Part shown: positions 24,806 through 32,690 of the stretch, piece by piece
Position numbering within the stretch: position 1 is the stretch's first letter
How the letters are laid out: every line of letters begins with the position of its first letter
Assembly (NCBI GenBank): GCA_965247175.1
Contig: OZ252006.1
Span: 4,402,001-4,466,000, forward strand
Direction of reading: 5' to 3'
DNA from: JANQMX01 sp965247175
Lineage (GTDB): Bacteria > Pseudomonadota > Alphaproteobacteria > Kiloniellales > DSM-21159
DNA length: 64,000 nt
Made by a program: the position numbers and the translations under genes
The notes under the pieces: model-generated
The model's database searches: none
The model's input: only the letters and a program-made list of their open reading frames with translations
What the model was told of the DNA's origin: nothing

Positions 24806-25984
24806 TTATCCGTTCGACTCCTCGGCCAAGGCCGCGATCGTGCGCGCAAGCAAGCGTATCTCGCTGCGGATTTGCTCGACCGCCTGGTCGCGTCCGCTCT
24901 GCAGCTCGTTCGCGATCTTGGCCATGTTGAGGTGCATGCTGCGGATATGGTCGCGCGTCGCCTCGTCCAGGACCTCGCCGCCGGGACGGGTCTCGAGGCT
25001 GGCCTCGCCGAGGCGGGCGAGAAGCGCCTTCATTTGGGTCTGAGTTTCGGCCAGATGGCGCATGACCTGCTGCTCGGTGCGCATCTGGTCGGTCAAGGTG
25101 GTCAGGCGGTCGGTCAGGACGGCGAGGTTGTTGTTCACCACCATCCGGTCTTCCTCGCCGCGTGAGATGGTGCGCTGCAGATTGTCCAGACTGTCCGCGG
25201 TCTGCTCCAGCAGAGCCTGTACATAGGCCGGCACCGAACCTTCGCCGTCTCCGGGGGCGCCGGCTCCGCCGGAAAGCTTCGTCATGCCGGAGAGCCATTC
25301 CTCCAGCTCGTTGAGGAAGCGATTGTGCGCCTGGGTGGACTGCAGCTCGAGAAAGCCGACGATCAGGGAGCCGGCCAAACCGAACAACGAGGAGGAGAAG
25401 GCTGTGCCCATGCCGGCGATCGGCCGTTCCAGGCTGCGAATGAACTCGGCGAAGAGGGCGGCGGAGTCAGAGCCGCTCTCGCCACCCAAAGTGCCGACGG
25501 CTTCGCCGACGGAGCGCACGGTTTCCAGCAGCCCCCAGAAGGTTCCAAGCAGGCCGAGGAAGATCAAGAGTCCGATGACGTAGCGGGAGATGTCGTGGAT
25601 CTCATCGATGCGCATCTGGATGCCGCCGTGTAGCGTGCGCATCGAAACGGCCGAAAGGGTCAGGCGTCCGCGCTTCTCCCGCAGCATGTTGGCCATGGGT
25701 CCAAGCAGCCGCGTGTCGGGTAGCTCGCTGATCGTGCCCGGGAAAATCAGTCCGCCGCTGCTCTCCCGCTGCAGCTGCTCGACGAAGTTGATCTCGCGGT
25801 TCAGGGCGATGACCTGCCAGAAGCTGTAGAGCAGCCCGAACAGCAGCACGCCCAGGATCATGCCGTTGAGAACGGGATTGGCCCGGAAGGCGGCGAGCAG
25901 TTCCTGATGCAACACGGCGGCCGCAGCGCCGGCCAGCAGCAGAAACACTAGCATCCACAGCAGATAGCGCAGGGGGCGGCTCAT
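24806..25984 (-). CDS. MotA/TolQ/ExbB-like proton channel protein
   Basis: A 392-residue protein with four membrane helices: about residues 7-26, 34-55, 136-160 and 190-212. The third and fourth carry the GLLGTFWGLLETV and AFSSSLFGLAGSLIVG segments of the MotA/TolQ channel family. The cytosolic loop between helices 2 and 3 is about 80 residues, and the C-terminal 180 residues are a helical, soluble tail. Its partner is the coiled-coil MotB-like protein encoded next. The start is uncertain: ATG at 25984 opens like relatives (MSRPLRYLL), while 26020 adds 12 residues; neither has a clear Shine-Dalgarno. Confidence 0.83.
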   Translation of the reverse strand: MSRPLRYLLWMLVFLLLAGAAAAVLHQELLAAFRANPVLNGMILGVLLFGLLYSFWQVIALNREINFVEQLQRESSGGLIFPGTISELPDTRLLGPMANMLREKRGRLTLSAVSMRTLHGGIQMRIDEIHDISRYVIGLLIFLGLLGTFWGLLETVRSVGEAVGTLGGESGSDSAALFAEFIRSLERPIAGMGTAFSSSLFGLAGSLIVGFLELQSTQAHNRFLNELEEWLSGMTKLSGGAGAPGDGEGSVPAYVQALLEQTADSLDNLQRTISRGEEDRMVVNNNLAVLTDRLTTLTDQMRTEQQVMRHLAETQTQMKALLARLGEASLETRPGGEVLDEATRDHIRSMHLNMAKIANELQSGRDQAVEQIRSEIRLLARTIAALAEESNG

Positions 25985-26028
25985 GGTCGGCGTAGCCCGG
26001 ACTGAAAGGGCGCCGTCCAAAGGTCGGC

Positions 26029-27402
26029 TCAGCGCTGGACCGGCAGAACGTCGACGCGGTCGACCGAACCGTCGGGGCCGCTCATGCCCAGTGCGCGTAC
26101 TTCGACGCGTACGGAGCGGATTCCTTGGTCGATGAAATACTTACGGACCTTGAGGGCGCGCTGGAGAGAAAGGCGGCGCGCCTTGTTCGGGTCGCTTGCC
26201 TCGCCGCTCGCGTAGGCCTGAACGCGCACTGCTGCGCGATCGTCGTTGCGCAGCTGATCGACCAGCGGAGTAAGCAGCGCCTCCTGGTTTCCGTCGAGAT
26301 CGATCTGGGTTGTTCCGAAGGGAATGCGCACTTCGCCGCCGCTCCGGACGCTCGCTGGAGTCAGGGCCGCTTGCTGCGTTGTGGCGGCGGGCTGAGAGGT
26401 GACAGCTGGCTGCTCTGCGCCGCTCGCACCTTGTGCCGGCTCTGATGTGATGGGCGTATCGCTGCGGGCCAGTGTCTCGGCGGTTTGGCTGCCCGTCGCC
26501 AGCGGTGCAGCCTGCTCCGCGTCGCTGGCCGTAACAGGCTCAGGGGCGGGCGGCGGCGGGGGCGCGGCCGCCGGTGCCTCGCTTGCCTGCGATGCTCCGG
26601 CCTCATCGTTTCGGTCCGCCAAGAGGCCTCCACTGGGGCTCGGTCCGCCGGTGAACAAGGTCTGGCGAGGCTCTTGGCCGCTCAGCCCGACCGTCGGGAC
26701 CATCGGCTCGGCCTCATCGCTGAAGCTGGGCAGTGGTGCGGGGGGCGGCAGCTCCATCTCGTCAACGCTTGCGTTGGCTGTCGAGGCCGTCTGTGTGGCT
26801 TCCGTTGCCGCCGCGCTGGCCTCAGCTTCAGCTTGCGGGGCAGGCTCCGGCGTCGCCGCCACCTGGGGGGGCTCCGGCTCTGGCGGTGGGGGCGCTGCCG
26901 CTGCCGCTGCAGCCGGCTGCGGCGGGGGAGGAGGTGGCTTTGCGGCCGGTGTTGCCGGTTGCGGCCGGGTCTGACGTGCCGTTTGGCTTGGCGCCTGGCG
27001 CGTCGGTGCCGGGGTGGCGCGGGCTGTTGCTCTCGGGCGATCGGCGCTGCGCGGCATCGGTGGCACAGAGCGGAGCGCTTCCGCAGAGGGAGGCGGTACG
27101 GTTAAGGTGCTGCTTGGCAGCTGCGGCGGGGGGAACAGCAAGGCCCCGCCGTAACGGGAGTAGCCGCCCGGATAGGGGTAAGCGCCCGGTGTCGCGCTGG
27201 ATGGAGGCGCATAAGGTGAGCCGGCACCAGCTGGACCCAGGCTGTCGAGCACGGATTCGTTGACGATGACGGAGTTGTTCCCGCCCCAGGCGGTTTGCGC
27301 ACGCGGCGCTTCGCTCGCAGCCGTCAGTCCGAGGCCAAGCGCACAAAGAAATGCAATGGCACGGCCTTTCGCCGTTCTCTCGGTTATCGCGCGGTCCACC
27401 AT
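26029..27402 (-). CDS. proline/alanine-rich exported protein with OmpA-type C-terminal domain
   Basis: A 457-residue protein. A signal peptide (about residues 1-35) is followed by a disordered region of roughly 300 residues rich in Pro, Ala, Gln and Glu with PPPPP runs. Residues about 345-457 form an OmpA-like domain (IPFGTTQIDL, VRVQAYASGEASDPNKARRLSLQRA, then a short tail). It should be periplasmic and could tether to peptidoglycan. It ends 44 bases before the MotA-like gene's start and lies first of the three same-strand genes, so all three probably act together. A GTG two codons earlier is an alternative start. Confidence 0.78.
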   Translation of the reverse strand: MVDRAITERTAKGRAIAFLCALGLGLTAASEAPRAQTAWGGNNSVIVNESVLDSLGPAGAGSPYAPPSSATPGAYPYPGGYSRYGGALLFPPPQLPSSTLTVPPPSAEALRSVPPMPRSADRPRATARATPAPTRQAPSQTARQTRPQPATPAAKPPPPPPQPAAAAAAAPPPPEPEPPQVAATPEPAPQAEAEASAAATEATQTASTANASVDEMELPPPAPLPSFSDEAEPMVPTVGLSGQEPRQTLFTGGPSPSGGLLADRNDEAGASQASEAPAAAPPPPPAPEPVTASDAEQAAPLATGSQTAETLARSDTPITSEPAQGASGAEQPAVTSQPAATTQQAALTPASVRSGGEVRIPFGTTQIDLDGNQEALLTPLVDQLRNDDRAAVRVQAYASGEASDPNKARRLSLQRALKVRKYFIDQGIRSVRVEVRALGMSGPDGSVDRVDVLPVQR

Positions 27403-27499
27403 GACCACCTTGTCTCTCCCTGTGACTCGTCCCGGCGGATGGACCTAGTCACAATCTGGCTTAGACCCTTGGTTGGGATCACGCAAGTGGTGTCACGTA

Positions 27500-28327
27500 T
27501 CAAGCTGAGCGTCTGGCAGGCGCAGCGCCGGGCGCCCCTTTGCCAACGAGAATGCGCTGTAGATCGCTGTGCAGCGCATTGTTGCTCGCCAGAATAGAGG
27601 GGCTATCCGAGCGCACGTCCTTGCCGTTCAGCTCAGTGACCATACCCCCTGCCTCGCGTACGAGCAAAATGCCAGCCGCGAAATCCCACGGGTGCAGGCC
27701 ACGCTCCCAGAAGCCGTCGTAGCGTCCGGCGGCAACGTAGGCCAGGTCGAGCGAAGCGGTGCCCCATCGCCGCACGCCGGCAGAGACCGCCATCACGCCC
27801 TCTAGCTCGGCGAGAAAGCCCTCGTGGCCGTCGAGCCCTTTGAAGGGGATGCCTGTCGCGAAGATGGCGTCGGCCAAGTTGCGGCGTGAGGAGACCCGGA
27901 GGCGCCGATCGTTGAGAAAGCAGCCTTGGCCACGCTCTGCCGTGAAGAGCTCGTCCTTGATGGGGTCGTAGACGAGGGCGGCGATGATCGCGTTGTTCTC
28001 TTCCACGGCGATGGAGATTGCCCAGTGCGGCAAGCCGTGGAGGAAGTTGGTGGTGCCGTCGAGTGGGTCGACCACCCAGCGCCGCCGCGGGTCGCGTCCC
28101 TCGCTGGCACCCGACTCCTCCATCAGAAAACCGAAATCAGGTCGGGCGCGCGACAGTTCCTCGCGCAGGGCCTTCTCTGCATTGAGATCGGCTGCGGAGA
28201 CGAAATCCGCCGGGCCTTTGCGGGAGACCTGAAGGTTCTCAACTTCCCCAAAGTCGCGTTTGAGGCCGCGGGCTGCCTTAAAGGCGGCCTTCGTCATGAC
28301 GTTGATCAGTGGGGAGCGTGTCTTCAT
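27500..28327 (-). CDS. suhB: inositol monophosphatase family protein (SuhB-like)
   Basis: A 275-residue enzyme of the lithium-sensitive phosphatase family. Metal ligands appear as Glu70/Glu71 in MEESG, Asp87 and Asp90 in DPLDGTTNF, and Asp in WDFAAGILL near the C-terminus. It hydrolyses inositol-1-phosphate or related sugar phosphates with Mg2+ in the cytosol; SuhB also acts in rRNA antitermination in E. coli. efp lies 40 bases upstream in the same direction, a common alphaproteobacterial pair. I took the ATG at 28327; a GTG two codons earlier is possible. Confidence 0.9.
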   Translation of the reverse strand: MKTRSPLINVMTKAAFKAARGLKRDFGEVENLQVSRKGPADFVSAADLNAEKALREELSRARPDFGFLMEESGASEGRDPRRRWVVDPLDGTTNFLHGLPHWAISIAVEENNAIIAALVYDPIKDELFTAERGQGCFLNDRRLRVSSRRNLADAIFATGIPFKGLDGHEGFLAELEGVMAVSAGVRRWGTASLDLAYVAAGRYDGFWERGLHPWDFAAGILLVREAGGMVTELNGKDVRSDSPSILASNNALHSDLQRILVGKGAPGAAPARRSA

Positions 28328-28367
28328 AGCCACCAGAAAGTCTGTCCTGCCGATGCGTCCAGAGTGG

Positions 28368-28934
28368 CTAGTCCTTGGCCCGCTCCACGTAACTACCGTC
28401 GGCCGTATTCACGACCACGCGGGTGCCGGCCTCAATGTGCGGAGGTACCATGACCTTTATGCCGTTTTCCAGCACCGCCGGCTTATAGGATGAGGAGGCC
28501 GTCTGCCCCTTAACGACGGGGTCGGCCTCGGTGATTTCCAAGGTCACCTGCTCGGGGAGCTGCACCGAGATGACCTCGCCTTCGTAAGACATCACGCTGA
28601 CGTTCATGCTTTCCTGCAGAAAGGGCAGGGGCTCGCCGACCAAGTCCTGATGCACCGAGACCTGCTCGTAGTTCTCGTTGTTCATGAAGGTCAGCATATC
28701 GCCGTCGGCGAAGAGATATTGATAAGGCGCCTCATCCAGGCGCACCCGCTCGACCGACTCGTCTGCACGAAAGCGCTCGTTGAGCTTGGTCCCGTCGCGG
28801 ATGTCTTTGAGCTCGACCTGCGCAAAGGCGCCGCCTTTGCCGGGCTTGACGTGCTGCAGCTTCACGGCGCGCCAGAGACGCCCTTTGTGCTCGATGACGT
28901 TACCGGGCCGGATCGCATTACCGTTGATCTTCAT
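28368..28934 (-). CDS. efp: translation elongation factor P
   Basis: A 188-residue EF-P with three beta-barrel domains: KOW-like (1-62), OB (about 65-128), C-terminal (about 130-188, with TRVVVNTADGSYVER). The loop KPGKGGAF near 30-37 exposes Lys33, the residue that is modified in EpmA-type species. It relieves ribosome stalling at polyproline, which fits the neighbouring proline-rich OmpA gene that contains many PPP runs. No epmA or epmB is in the window. It is followed by suhB on the same strand. Confidence 0.96.
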   Translation of the reverse strand: MKINGNAIRPGNVIEHKGRLWRAVKLQHVKPGKGGAFAQVELKDIRDGTKLNERFRADESVERVRLDEAPYQYLFADGDMLTFMNNENYEQVSVHQDLVGEPLPFLQESMNVSVMSYEGEVISVQLPEQVTLEITEADPVVKGQTASSSYKPAVLENGIKVMVPPHIEAGTRVVVNTADGSYVERAKD

Positions 28935-29053
28935 GACTCACCTTAGATGCCTTGATGGCGCTGCGCCTACGGCAGCACTTGGCGCCGCCTATCGAACACC
29001 TCTCCGCGCCGCAGTTGCGGCGGCCGCCGAGGTGCTGAAAAGGGGGCCGCATG

Positions 29054-29081
29054 AAACGAAAACCCGCCCTGGTGTGGCGGG
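29054..29081 (-). terminator. terminator of the parA-XRE transcript
   Basis: CCCGCC pairs with GGCGGG over a seven-base loop, and the minus strand continues TTTTCGTTT. It lies about 120 bases past the XRE stop codon. The rest of the gap 28935-29199 shows nothing else I can support. Confidence 0.65.
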
Positions 29082-29199
29082 CGCGCGGACCATACTCAAG
29101 CAGTGCCGGCCCGGCAATCGGAATAGCTTTCCCGAGAGCCTGGGATGAATCGAGGGAGGCGGCGGCAATTGCCGGATGGGAAGGCGGAACGCTGCCCGC

Positions 29200-29409
29200 T
29201 CAGTCGCCACCCCCGTCGTAGTCATCGACGCCCTGGTCGATGGCATAACAGGCCAAGCGCACGGTCTTGGGAATTTTAACCTTCTCTCCGTTGCGCTCGC
29301 CTTTTTCGTAGTATTGAATCATGCGCGGCTTGAGGCCGAGTGCCTCGGCGGCCTCCTTCTGGGATAGCTTCAGGCGCTTGCGCCAGCGTTTGAACTTCCG
29401 GGGTGTCAC
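29200..29409 (-). CDS. small XRE-type helix-turn-helix regulator
   Basis: A 69-residue protein that is almost only an XRE helix-turn-helix: basic helix 1 (KFKRWRKRLKLSQ), then KEAAEALGLKPRMIQYYEKG with the recognition helix at about 26-36, then a short acidic tail. Its ATG overlaps the parA stop by four bases (ATGA), so the two genes are translated together. Such small XRE proteins usually repress their own promoter; the palindrome-rich divergent promoter at 30110-30162 is the obvious candidate target. Confidence 0.85.
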   Translation of the reverse strand: MTPRKFKRWRKRLKLSQKEAAEALGLKPRMIQYYEKGERNGEKVKIPKTVRLACYAIDQGVDDYDGGGD

Positions 29410-30035
29410 GCTGCAGCCCTTTCAGCGTAGTCGATTAGTGGCAACCACATCTCCTGCGCCAGCTTAGCGCGGCTATCGCGCCTGTCGAATATGCTGAGGC
29501 CCGTCTCGGCCGCATCCGTGTAGAGCACGGTGTCCGGCAGGCTGATCACCGGCTCGTGGTCGAGGCTGCGCAGGAAGTCGGCCAAGGTGCGGCTGGCCCG
29601 AGAATGCACGCGTGTCCGGTTTGCCACGACGGCAATCTGCTTCTTGCCGTTTCGGATCGGCTTGAGCGCCTCGACCTGCGCCAAAAACGCCGACGCGGCA
29701 TGCTGATCGAAGGCCGAAGGCAGAATGGGGACGATCACGATGTCCGCCTGCTTGAGCAGCAGCTTGAAGTCCTCGGTGGTCAAGGCGGCTGGCGCGTCGA
29801 TGATCAAGCGCTGCGTCTTCTTACGCACGCCGTCGATCTTCTTGGACCAGTCGATGCCTTCGATGCGCGGCATCTGAGCCGGCCGGCGATCAAGCCACCC
29901 AAGGCTGCTGTGCTGTCTATCCACATCGGCCAGCGCGACTCTCAGGCCGATCTGGGCGAAGGCGCCGGCCAAGGTCGTGGCGATGGTTGTCTTTCCGCAT
30001 CCGCCTTTGGCGTTGGCGACGAGAATGGAACGCAT
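29406..30035 (-). CDS. orphan ParA family ATPase
   Basis: A 209-residue MinD/ParA ATPase. The deviant Walker A KGGCGKTT has the signature Lys10 and the P-loop Lys15; the switch I Asp is in DVDRQHSS and the LIIDAPA strand is Walker B-like. It lacks the N-terminal DNA-binding domain of large ParA proteins. No parB follows; instead the XRE gene overlaps it by four bases. ParA-type ATPases position DNA, plasmids or protein clusters through nucleotide-dependent dimers. An orphan with a small XRE partner could be a partition remnant of a mobile element or a cargo positioner. The cargo is unknown. Confidence 0.87.
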   Translation of the reverse strand: MRSILVANAKGGCGKTTIATTLAGAFAQIGLRVALADVDRQHSSLGWLDRRPAQMPRIEGIDWSKKIDGVRKKTQRLIIDAPAALTTEDFKLLLKQADIVIVPILPSAFDQHAASAFLAQVEALKPIRNGKKQIAVVANRTRVHSRASRTLADFLRSLDHEPVISLPDTVLYTDAAETGLSIFDRRDSRAKLAQEMWLPLIDYAERAAA

Positions 30036-30085
30036 GGTTGTGGCTCTCTCCTTCCGGCGCAGCTCAACGAAAGTCTAAGGACAGA

Positions 30086-30105
30086 AAACTTGTCTCAACA
30101 AGTTT
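30086..30105. promoter_or_regulatory. palindrome in the parA leader
   Basis: AAACTTGT and ACAAGTTT form an 8-bp inverted repeat with four bases between, 51-70 bases before the parA start. It lies downstream of the predicted parA transcription start and could be an operator or an mRNA hairpin. Confidence 0.4.
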
Positions 30106-30109
30106 CCTC

Positions 30110-30162
30110 TTGAAGAAGCGCAATGAGTGCGCATATAGTACGCACACAGTGCGTTTCGACAA
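30110..30162. promoter_or_regulatory. overlapping divergent promoters with operator-like palindromes
   Basis: Plus strand: TTGAAG (30110-30115), 18 bases, TATAGT (30134-30139). Minus strand: TTGTCG (30162-30157), 16 bases, TACTAT (30140-30135). The two -10 boxes overlap. Three palindromes cover the area: GCGCA-N5-TGCGC (30118-30132), GTGCG-N9-CGCAC (30127-30145) and ACGCAC-ACA-GTGCGT (30140-30154). The last fills the minus-strand spacer. This is a repressor-type layout; the XRE protein is the likely ligand, by inference. Confidence 0.6.
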
Positions 30163-30222
30163 GCGCAAAACAGAGACTCTCCGGCCGCGTGCCGGTCTAT
30201 CAGACGGGAAAGGATAGGGGCC

Positions 30223-30348
30223 ATGCTTGGTCATCTCATTTACGGCAGAGGCTATCTGCTGCGCCCATACCTGGCGAAGAGAAACCGTCATCATCCCTGG
30301 CGCTCTTTCTTGCCGGGCTGGCGTAAGAACAGCGGTGCCGACGCCTAG
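30223..30348 (+). CDS. small ORF of 41 codons, unknown
   Basis: An ATG with AAGGA eight bases upstream opens a 41-residue frame that is rich in Arg, Lys, His and aromatic residues (starts MLGHLIYGRGYLLRPYL, ends in a polar GADA). It is expected to be basic, perhaps nucleic-acid or membrane binding. It sits between a good plus-strand promoter (30110-30139) and a strong terminator (30374-30407), so a transcript of about 260 bases is likely. Whether it is a protein gene, a small RNA or both cannot be decided here. I know no relatives. Confidence 0.5.
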   Translation: MLGHLIYGRGYLLRPYLAKRNRHHPWRSFLPGWRKNSGADA

Positions 30349-30373
30349 GCGCTGGCAGCAAAAGACACTCTTC

Positions 30374-30407
30374 GACGCGCGGTCCTCAACCGCGCGTCTT
30401 TCTCTTT
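30374..30407 (+). terminator. intrinsic terminator of the small transcript
   Basis: GACGCGCGG pairs perfectly with CCGCGCGTC (9 bp, loop TCCTCAA) and is followed by TTTCTCTTT. It lies 26 bases past the stop of the 41-codon ORF. Confidence 0.85.
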
Positions 30408-30437
30408 AGTCTGATTTTTCGAGTCGAGAGCCTTCCG

Positions 30438-30923
30438 TCACCCGGCCTGGTCGGCCAGCGCCGTCAAGGCGGGGCCGGCCAATTCCAGAATGCGGGCGTC
30501 ATCATCGATCGCCCCCAGGCCGGCATAGAACGCGCGAGCCTCACGGTTGCAGGAGCGCACACCCCACCAAAGGCTGACGCAGCCGCGCTCGCAAGCGACA
30601 TGCGCCACCTGGCGCATGAGGGCTCGGCCTGCACCACCACCCCGCGCGTCCGAGGCAACGTAGAGATCGAGCAGCCAAAGGGAACGGCCGCCGCGCTCCG
30701 TGTCGTAGGCGGCTTGATAAGCGGCGTAACCGATCAGCCCGACGCTTCCCTGAGCCACCAGCAGGTCATAGGCAGAGTCCTCGCCAAAGCCGTCGCGTAA
30801 GACCAGCGCCTCGGAGTAGATGGCCTCCAGCCCCTCATGCAGGTTGAGATCGTTCATCAGTCGGGCGACCTCGACAGCATCGGCTGGGGTCGCCGGGCGA
30901 ACGGTCCAAGGCGTGTCGATCAT
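30438..30923 (-). CDS. GNAT family N-acetyltransferase
   Basis: A 161-residue GNAT protein. The acetyl-CoA motif is RGGGAGRALMRQ near 94-105 (the R/Q-x-x-G-x-G/A pattern), preceded by the beta4 strand LLDLYV, and followed by the Asn/Tyr-containing EARAFYAGLG segment. It transfers acetyl groups to an unidentified amine. It ends the run that starts with GST upstream on the same strand; the gap to the GST gene is six bases, so they are probably cotranscribed. Confidence 0.88.
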   Translation of the reverse strand: MIDTPWTVRPATPADAVEVARLMNDLNLHEGLEAIYSEALVLRDGFGEDSAYDLLVAQGSVGLIGYAAYQAAYDTERGGRSLWLLDLYVASDARGGGAGRALMRQVAHVACERGCVSLWWGVRSCNREARAFYAGLGAIDDDARILELAGPALTALADQAG

Positions 30924-30929
30924 CGTGCT

Positions 30930-31577
30930 TCAGAACTCTAGGCGTCCATAGAGATCATCGAAGGGAATCATGACGTGGGCCCGATAGGCGGGTCGCTCCG
31001 TCAATTCAGCATACCACCGCTCGACGTTTGGCAGCTTTGGGCGTTCGATGGGGATGTTGAAGTAGCGGTAGAGGCAGGTTCCCGCCGGTATGTCGGCGAG
31101 GCTTAGCTTGTCGCCAAGCAGATAGGGCCGATCGGCAAGCACGCCGTCCAAGAGGATTAGGTGCTGCGCCGTCCGTTCTAGCTTGGCGGTCACCTTCGCC
31201 ATGTCCCGCTTTGCCTCCGGCGTGCGGTATAAGCCCCAGAACACACCAGTCAGAAAGTCAGGCTGCAGGGCGGTCTGCGACCAGTCCATCCAGCGCTCGG
31301 CCAGGGAGCGCTTGGCGGGGTCGTCGCTCCAGAAGGCCGGCCCGCCATAGCGCGCCGCGAGATAGCGCAAGATGGTGTGGGACTCCCAAACGCAGAACCC
31401 ATCATCGTCGATGAGTGGCACGCGACCGTGAGGGTTCTTGGCGCGGAAGGCTGGGTCGTCCAGCCCGCCGAATGTGCCGCCCAACTCGATATGCCGGTGT
31501 GCAAGGCCGAGCTCACCGATGAGCCACATGACCTTCTGCAGATTGAAGGCGCTCTTTCGTCCGTACACCGTAAGCAT
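30930..31577 (-). CDS. glutathione S-transferase family protein
   Basis: A 215-residue GST. Thioredoxin-fold N-terminal domain (MLTVYGRKSAFNLQKV, with Ser9 at the catalytic-Ser position of the theta/beta-like group, and the cis-Pro in GRVPLI), ESHTILRYLA before the linker, then an all-helical C-terminal domain. The ATG at 31577 is chosen since the 48-residue extension in the longer frame overlaps the TRAP gene and has no family match. It probably conjugates or reduces small electrophiles with glutathione. It fits the glutathione-based sulfur chemistry of the persulfide genes. Confidence 0.9.
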   Translation of the reverse strand: MLTVYGRKSAFNLQKVMWLIGELGLAHRHIELGGTFGGLDDPAFRAKNPHGRVPLIDDDGFCVWESHTILRYLAARYGGPAFWSDDPAKRSLAERWMDWSQTALQPDFLTGVFWGLYRTPEAKRDMAKVTAKLERTAQHLILLDGVLADRPYLLGDKLSLADIPAGTCLYRYFNIPIERPKLPNVERWYAELTERPAYRAHVMIPFDDLYGRLEF

Positions 31578-31588
31578 GTGCCAGCTCC

Positions 31589-32596
31589 CTACTCGAAGCT
31601 CGCCTCGATATCCGCCTGCGTCTGGTCGCGCATCCACTCCGCTGCCCGCTGCAGGAGCGTCCCCCGCTCTCGCGCCGCATAGAGCTCCAGGTTCCAGAGT
31701 TCCCAGGCACGCAAACGCCACTGCGCCTGCACCCGGCCGCTCATGGATTCAACCATGAAGCCGCGAGCGCTGGCGTCCGCCAAGGTCTTCTCCACCTTGG
31801 CCTCCAGCTCAGCACGGTGGTGATGCTCCGCAGCGTCCGCCGCCTGCCGCAAGGCATCGGTGACGTCCCGCGGAAGTTCGTTCCAGTAGCGTAGGTTCAC
31901 CATCAGCACGAAGGCGCCCAGGCTTTGGCCGACGATGCGGTGGGACTGCATGCCGTCGGCGCCGCCCGGCGCATTCAGCTCCGAAAGCCGGCTCATCTTG
32001 AACTGAGGCTCGGCATCCGGGCGCGGTGCAGGCAGCGGCACGCCCCGCAGAAAGGCAATGTAACCGACCATGGGAGGTTCGGTTGTCGCCACTTGCCGTC
32101 CGGCCAGCTCACCAGGCAGCCGTGCCGATGCCCGTGCGCTCTGCAGCAAGCCCGGCTCGTCTGCCGGCCACCAGAGGGCTTGGCCGCCGAGGCGGCGTAT
32201 CTCCTTGTCGAGCGCGCTGCGCAAGGGCGCTCCTGGGGCGAGGGCGTCATCGCGGCCGGCCGTCGAATCGAAAATGACCGGCACCTGCAGAATCGACAAA
32301 GAGACCTTGGGCTCCTCGATTTCCTTGAGGGGAAGGAGGGCCATCTCGATGGCGCCGGACCCGAGAGCCTGTGCCAGGTCCTGCTCGCTGTAAGCGCCTT
32401 CGCCGGTCAAGAGCTCGATCGTGAACGCGCCGTCGCCGGCGCGTTCTGCCTCCGCCTTGAAAGCCGCCAGGCTTGCTGCCAGCGGACTCTCGGGCGGTTG
32501 GTCGAACCCTAGGCGTAAGACGTAACCTTGGCCCAGCGACGGACCGGCGGCGAACAACAGCGCGCTGCAGACTAGGGTCAAGCGTAGAAGCTTCAT
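31589..32596 (-). CDS. TRAP transporter substrate-binding protein, DctP-like
   Basis: A 335-residue exported protein. The signal peptide (about residues 1-22, ending SLGQG) leads into a DctP-type binding fold: RLGFDQPPES near the start, then the LAQALGSGAIEMALLPL segment, then the Arg-containing second lobe. TRAP binding proteins deliver organic acids to DctQM permeases in the inner membrane. No permease gene lies beside it, so it is an orphan here. It starts 95 bases after argC ends on the same strand. The ligand cannot be told. Confidence 0.82.
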   Translation of the reverse strand: MKLLRLTLVCSALLFAAGPSLGQGYVLRLGFDQPPESPLAASLAAFKAEAERAGDGAFTIELLTGEGAYSEQDLAQALGSGAIEMALLPLKEIEEPKVSLSILQVPVIFDSTAGRDDALAPGAPLRSALDKEIRRLGGQALWWPADEPGLLQSARASARLPGELAGRQVATTEPPMVGYIAFLRGVPLPAPRPDAEPQFKMSRLSELNAPGGADGMQSHRIVGQSLGAFVLMVNLRYWNELPRDVTDALRQAADAAEHHHRAELEAKVEKTLADASARGFMVESMSGRVQAQWRLRAWELWNLELYAARERGTLLQRAAEWMRDQTQADIEASFE

Positions 32597-32690
32597 CAGG
32601 GCGACCGTCTCAACCGACGACAAGACATGCAGTAGGCGATGCGCCGCTGCTTACCACGGCTCTCGCTAGAGTGGTATTGCAGATTGCTGC

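Noticed and set aside
23585..25165. A 526-codon plus-strand open frame across the coiled-coil gene
   Set aside because: It is a mirror of the low-complexity coiled-coil coding sequence. It has no family resemblance, no ribosome site and crosses two real genes.
22400..26020. Zorya anti-phage system (ZorA/ZorB)
   Set aside because: The MotA-like and MotB-like pair resembles ZorAB in general plan, but there is no ZorC, ZorD or ZorE. The long coil is in the MotB-like partner rather than the channel subunit, and the gene neighbours are housekeeping.
29200..30035. parA as evidence that this is a plasmid or integrated element
   Set aside because: No parB, replication gene, integrase or attachment repeat is near, and base composition does not change visibly.
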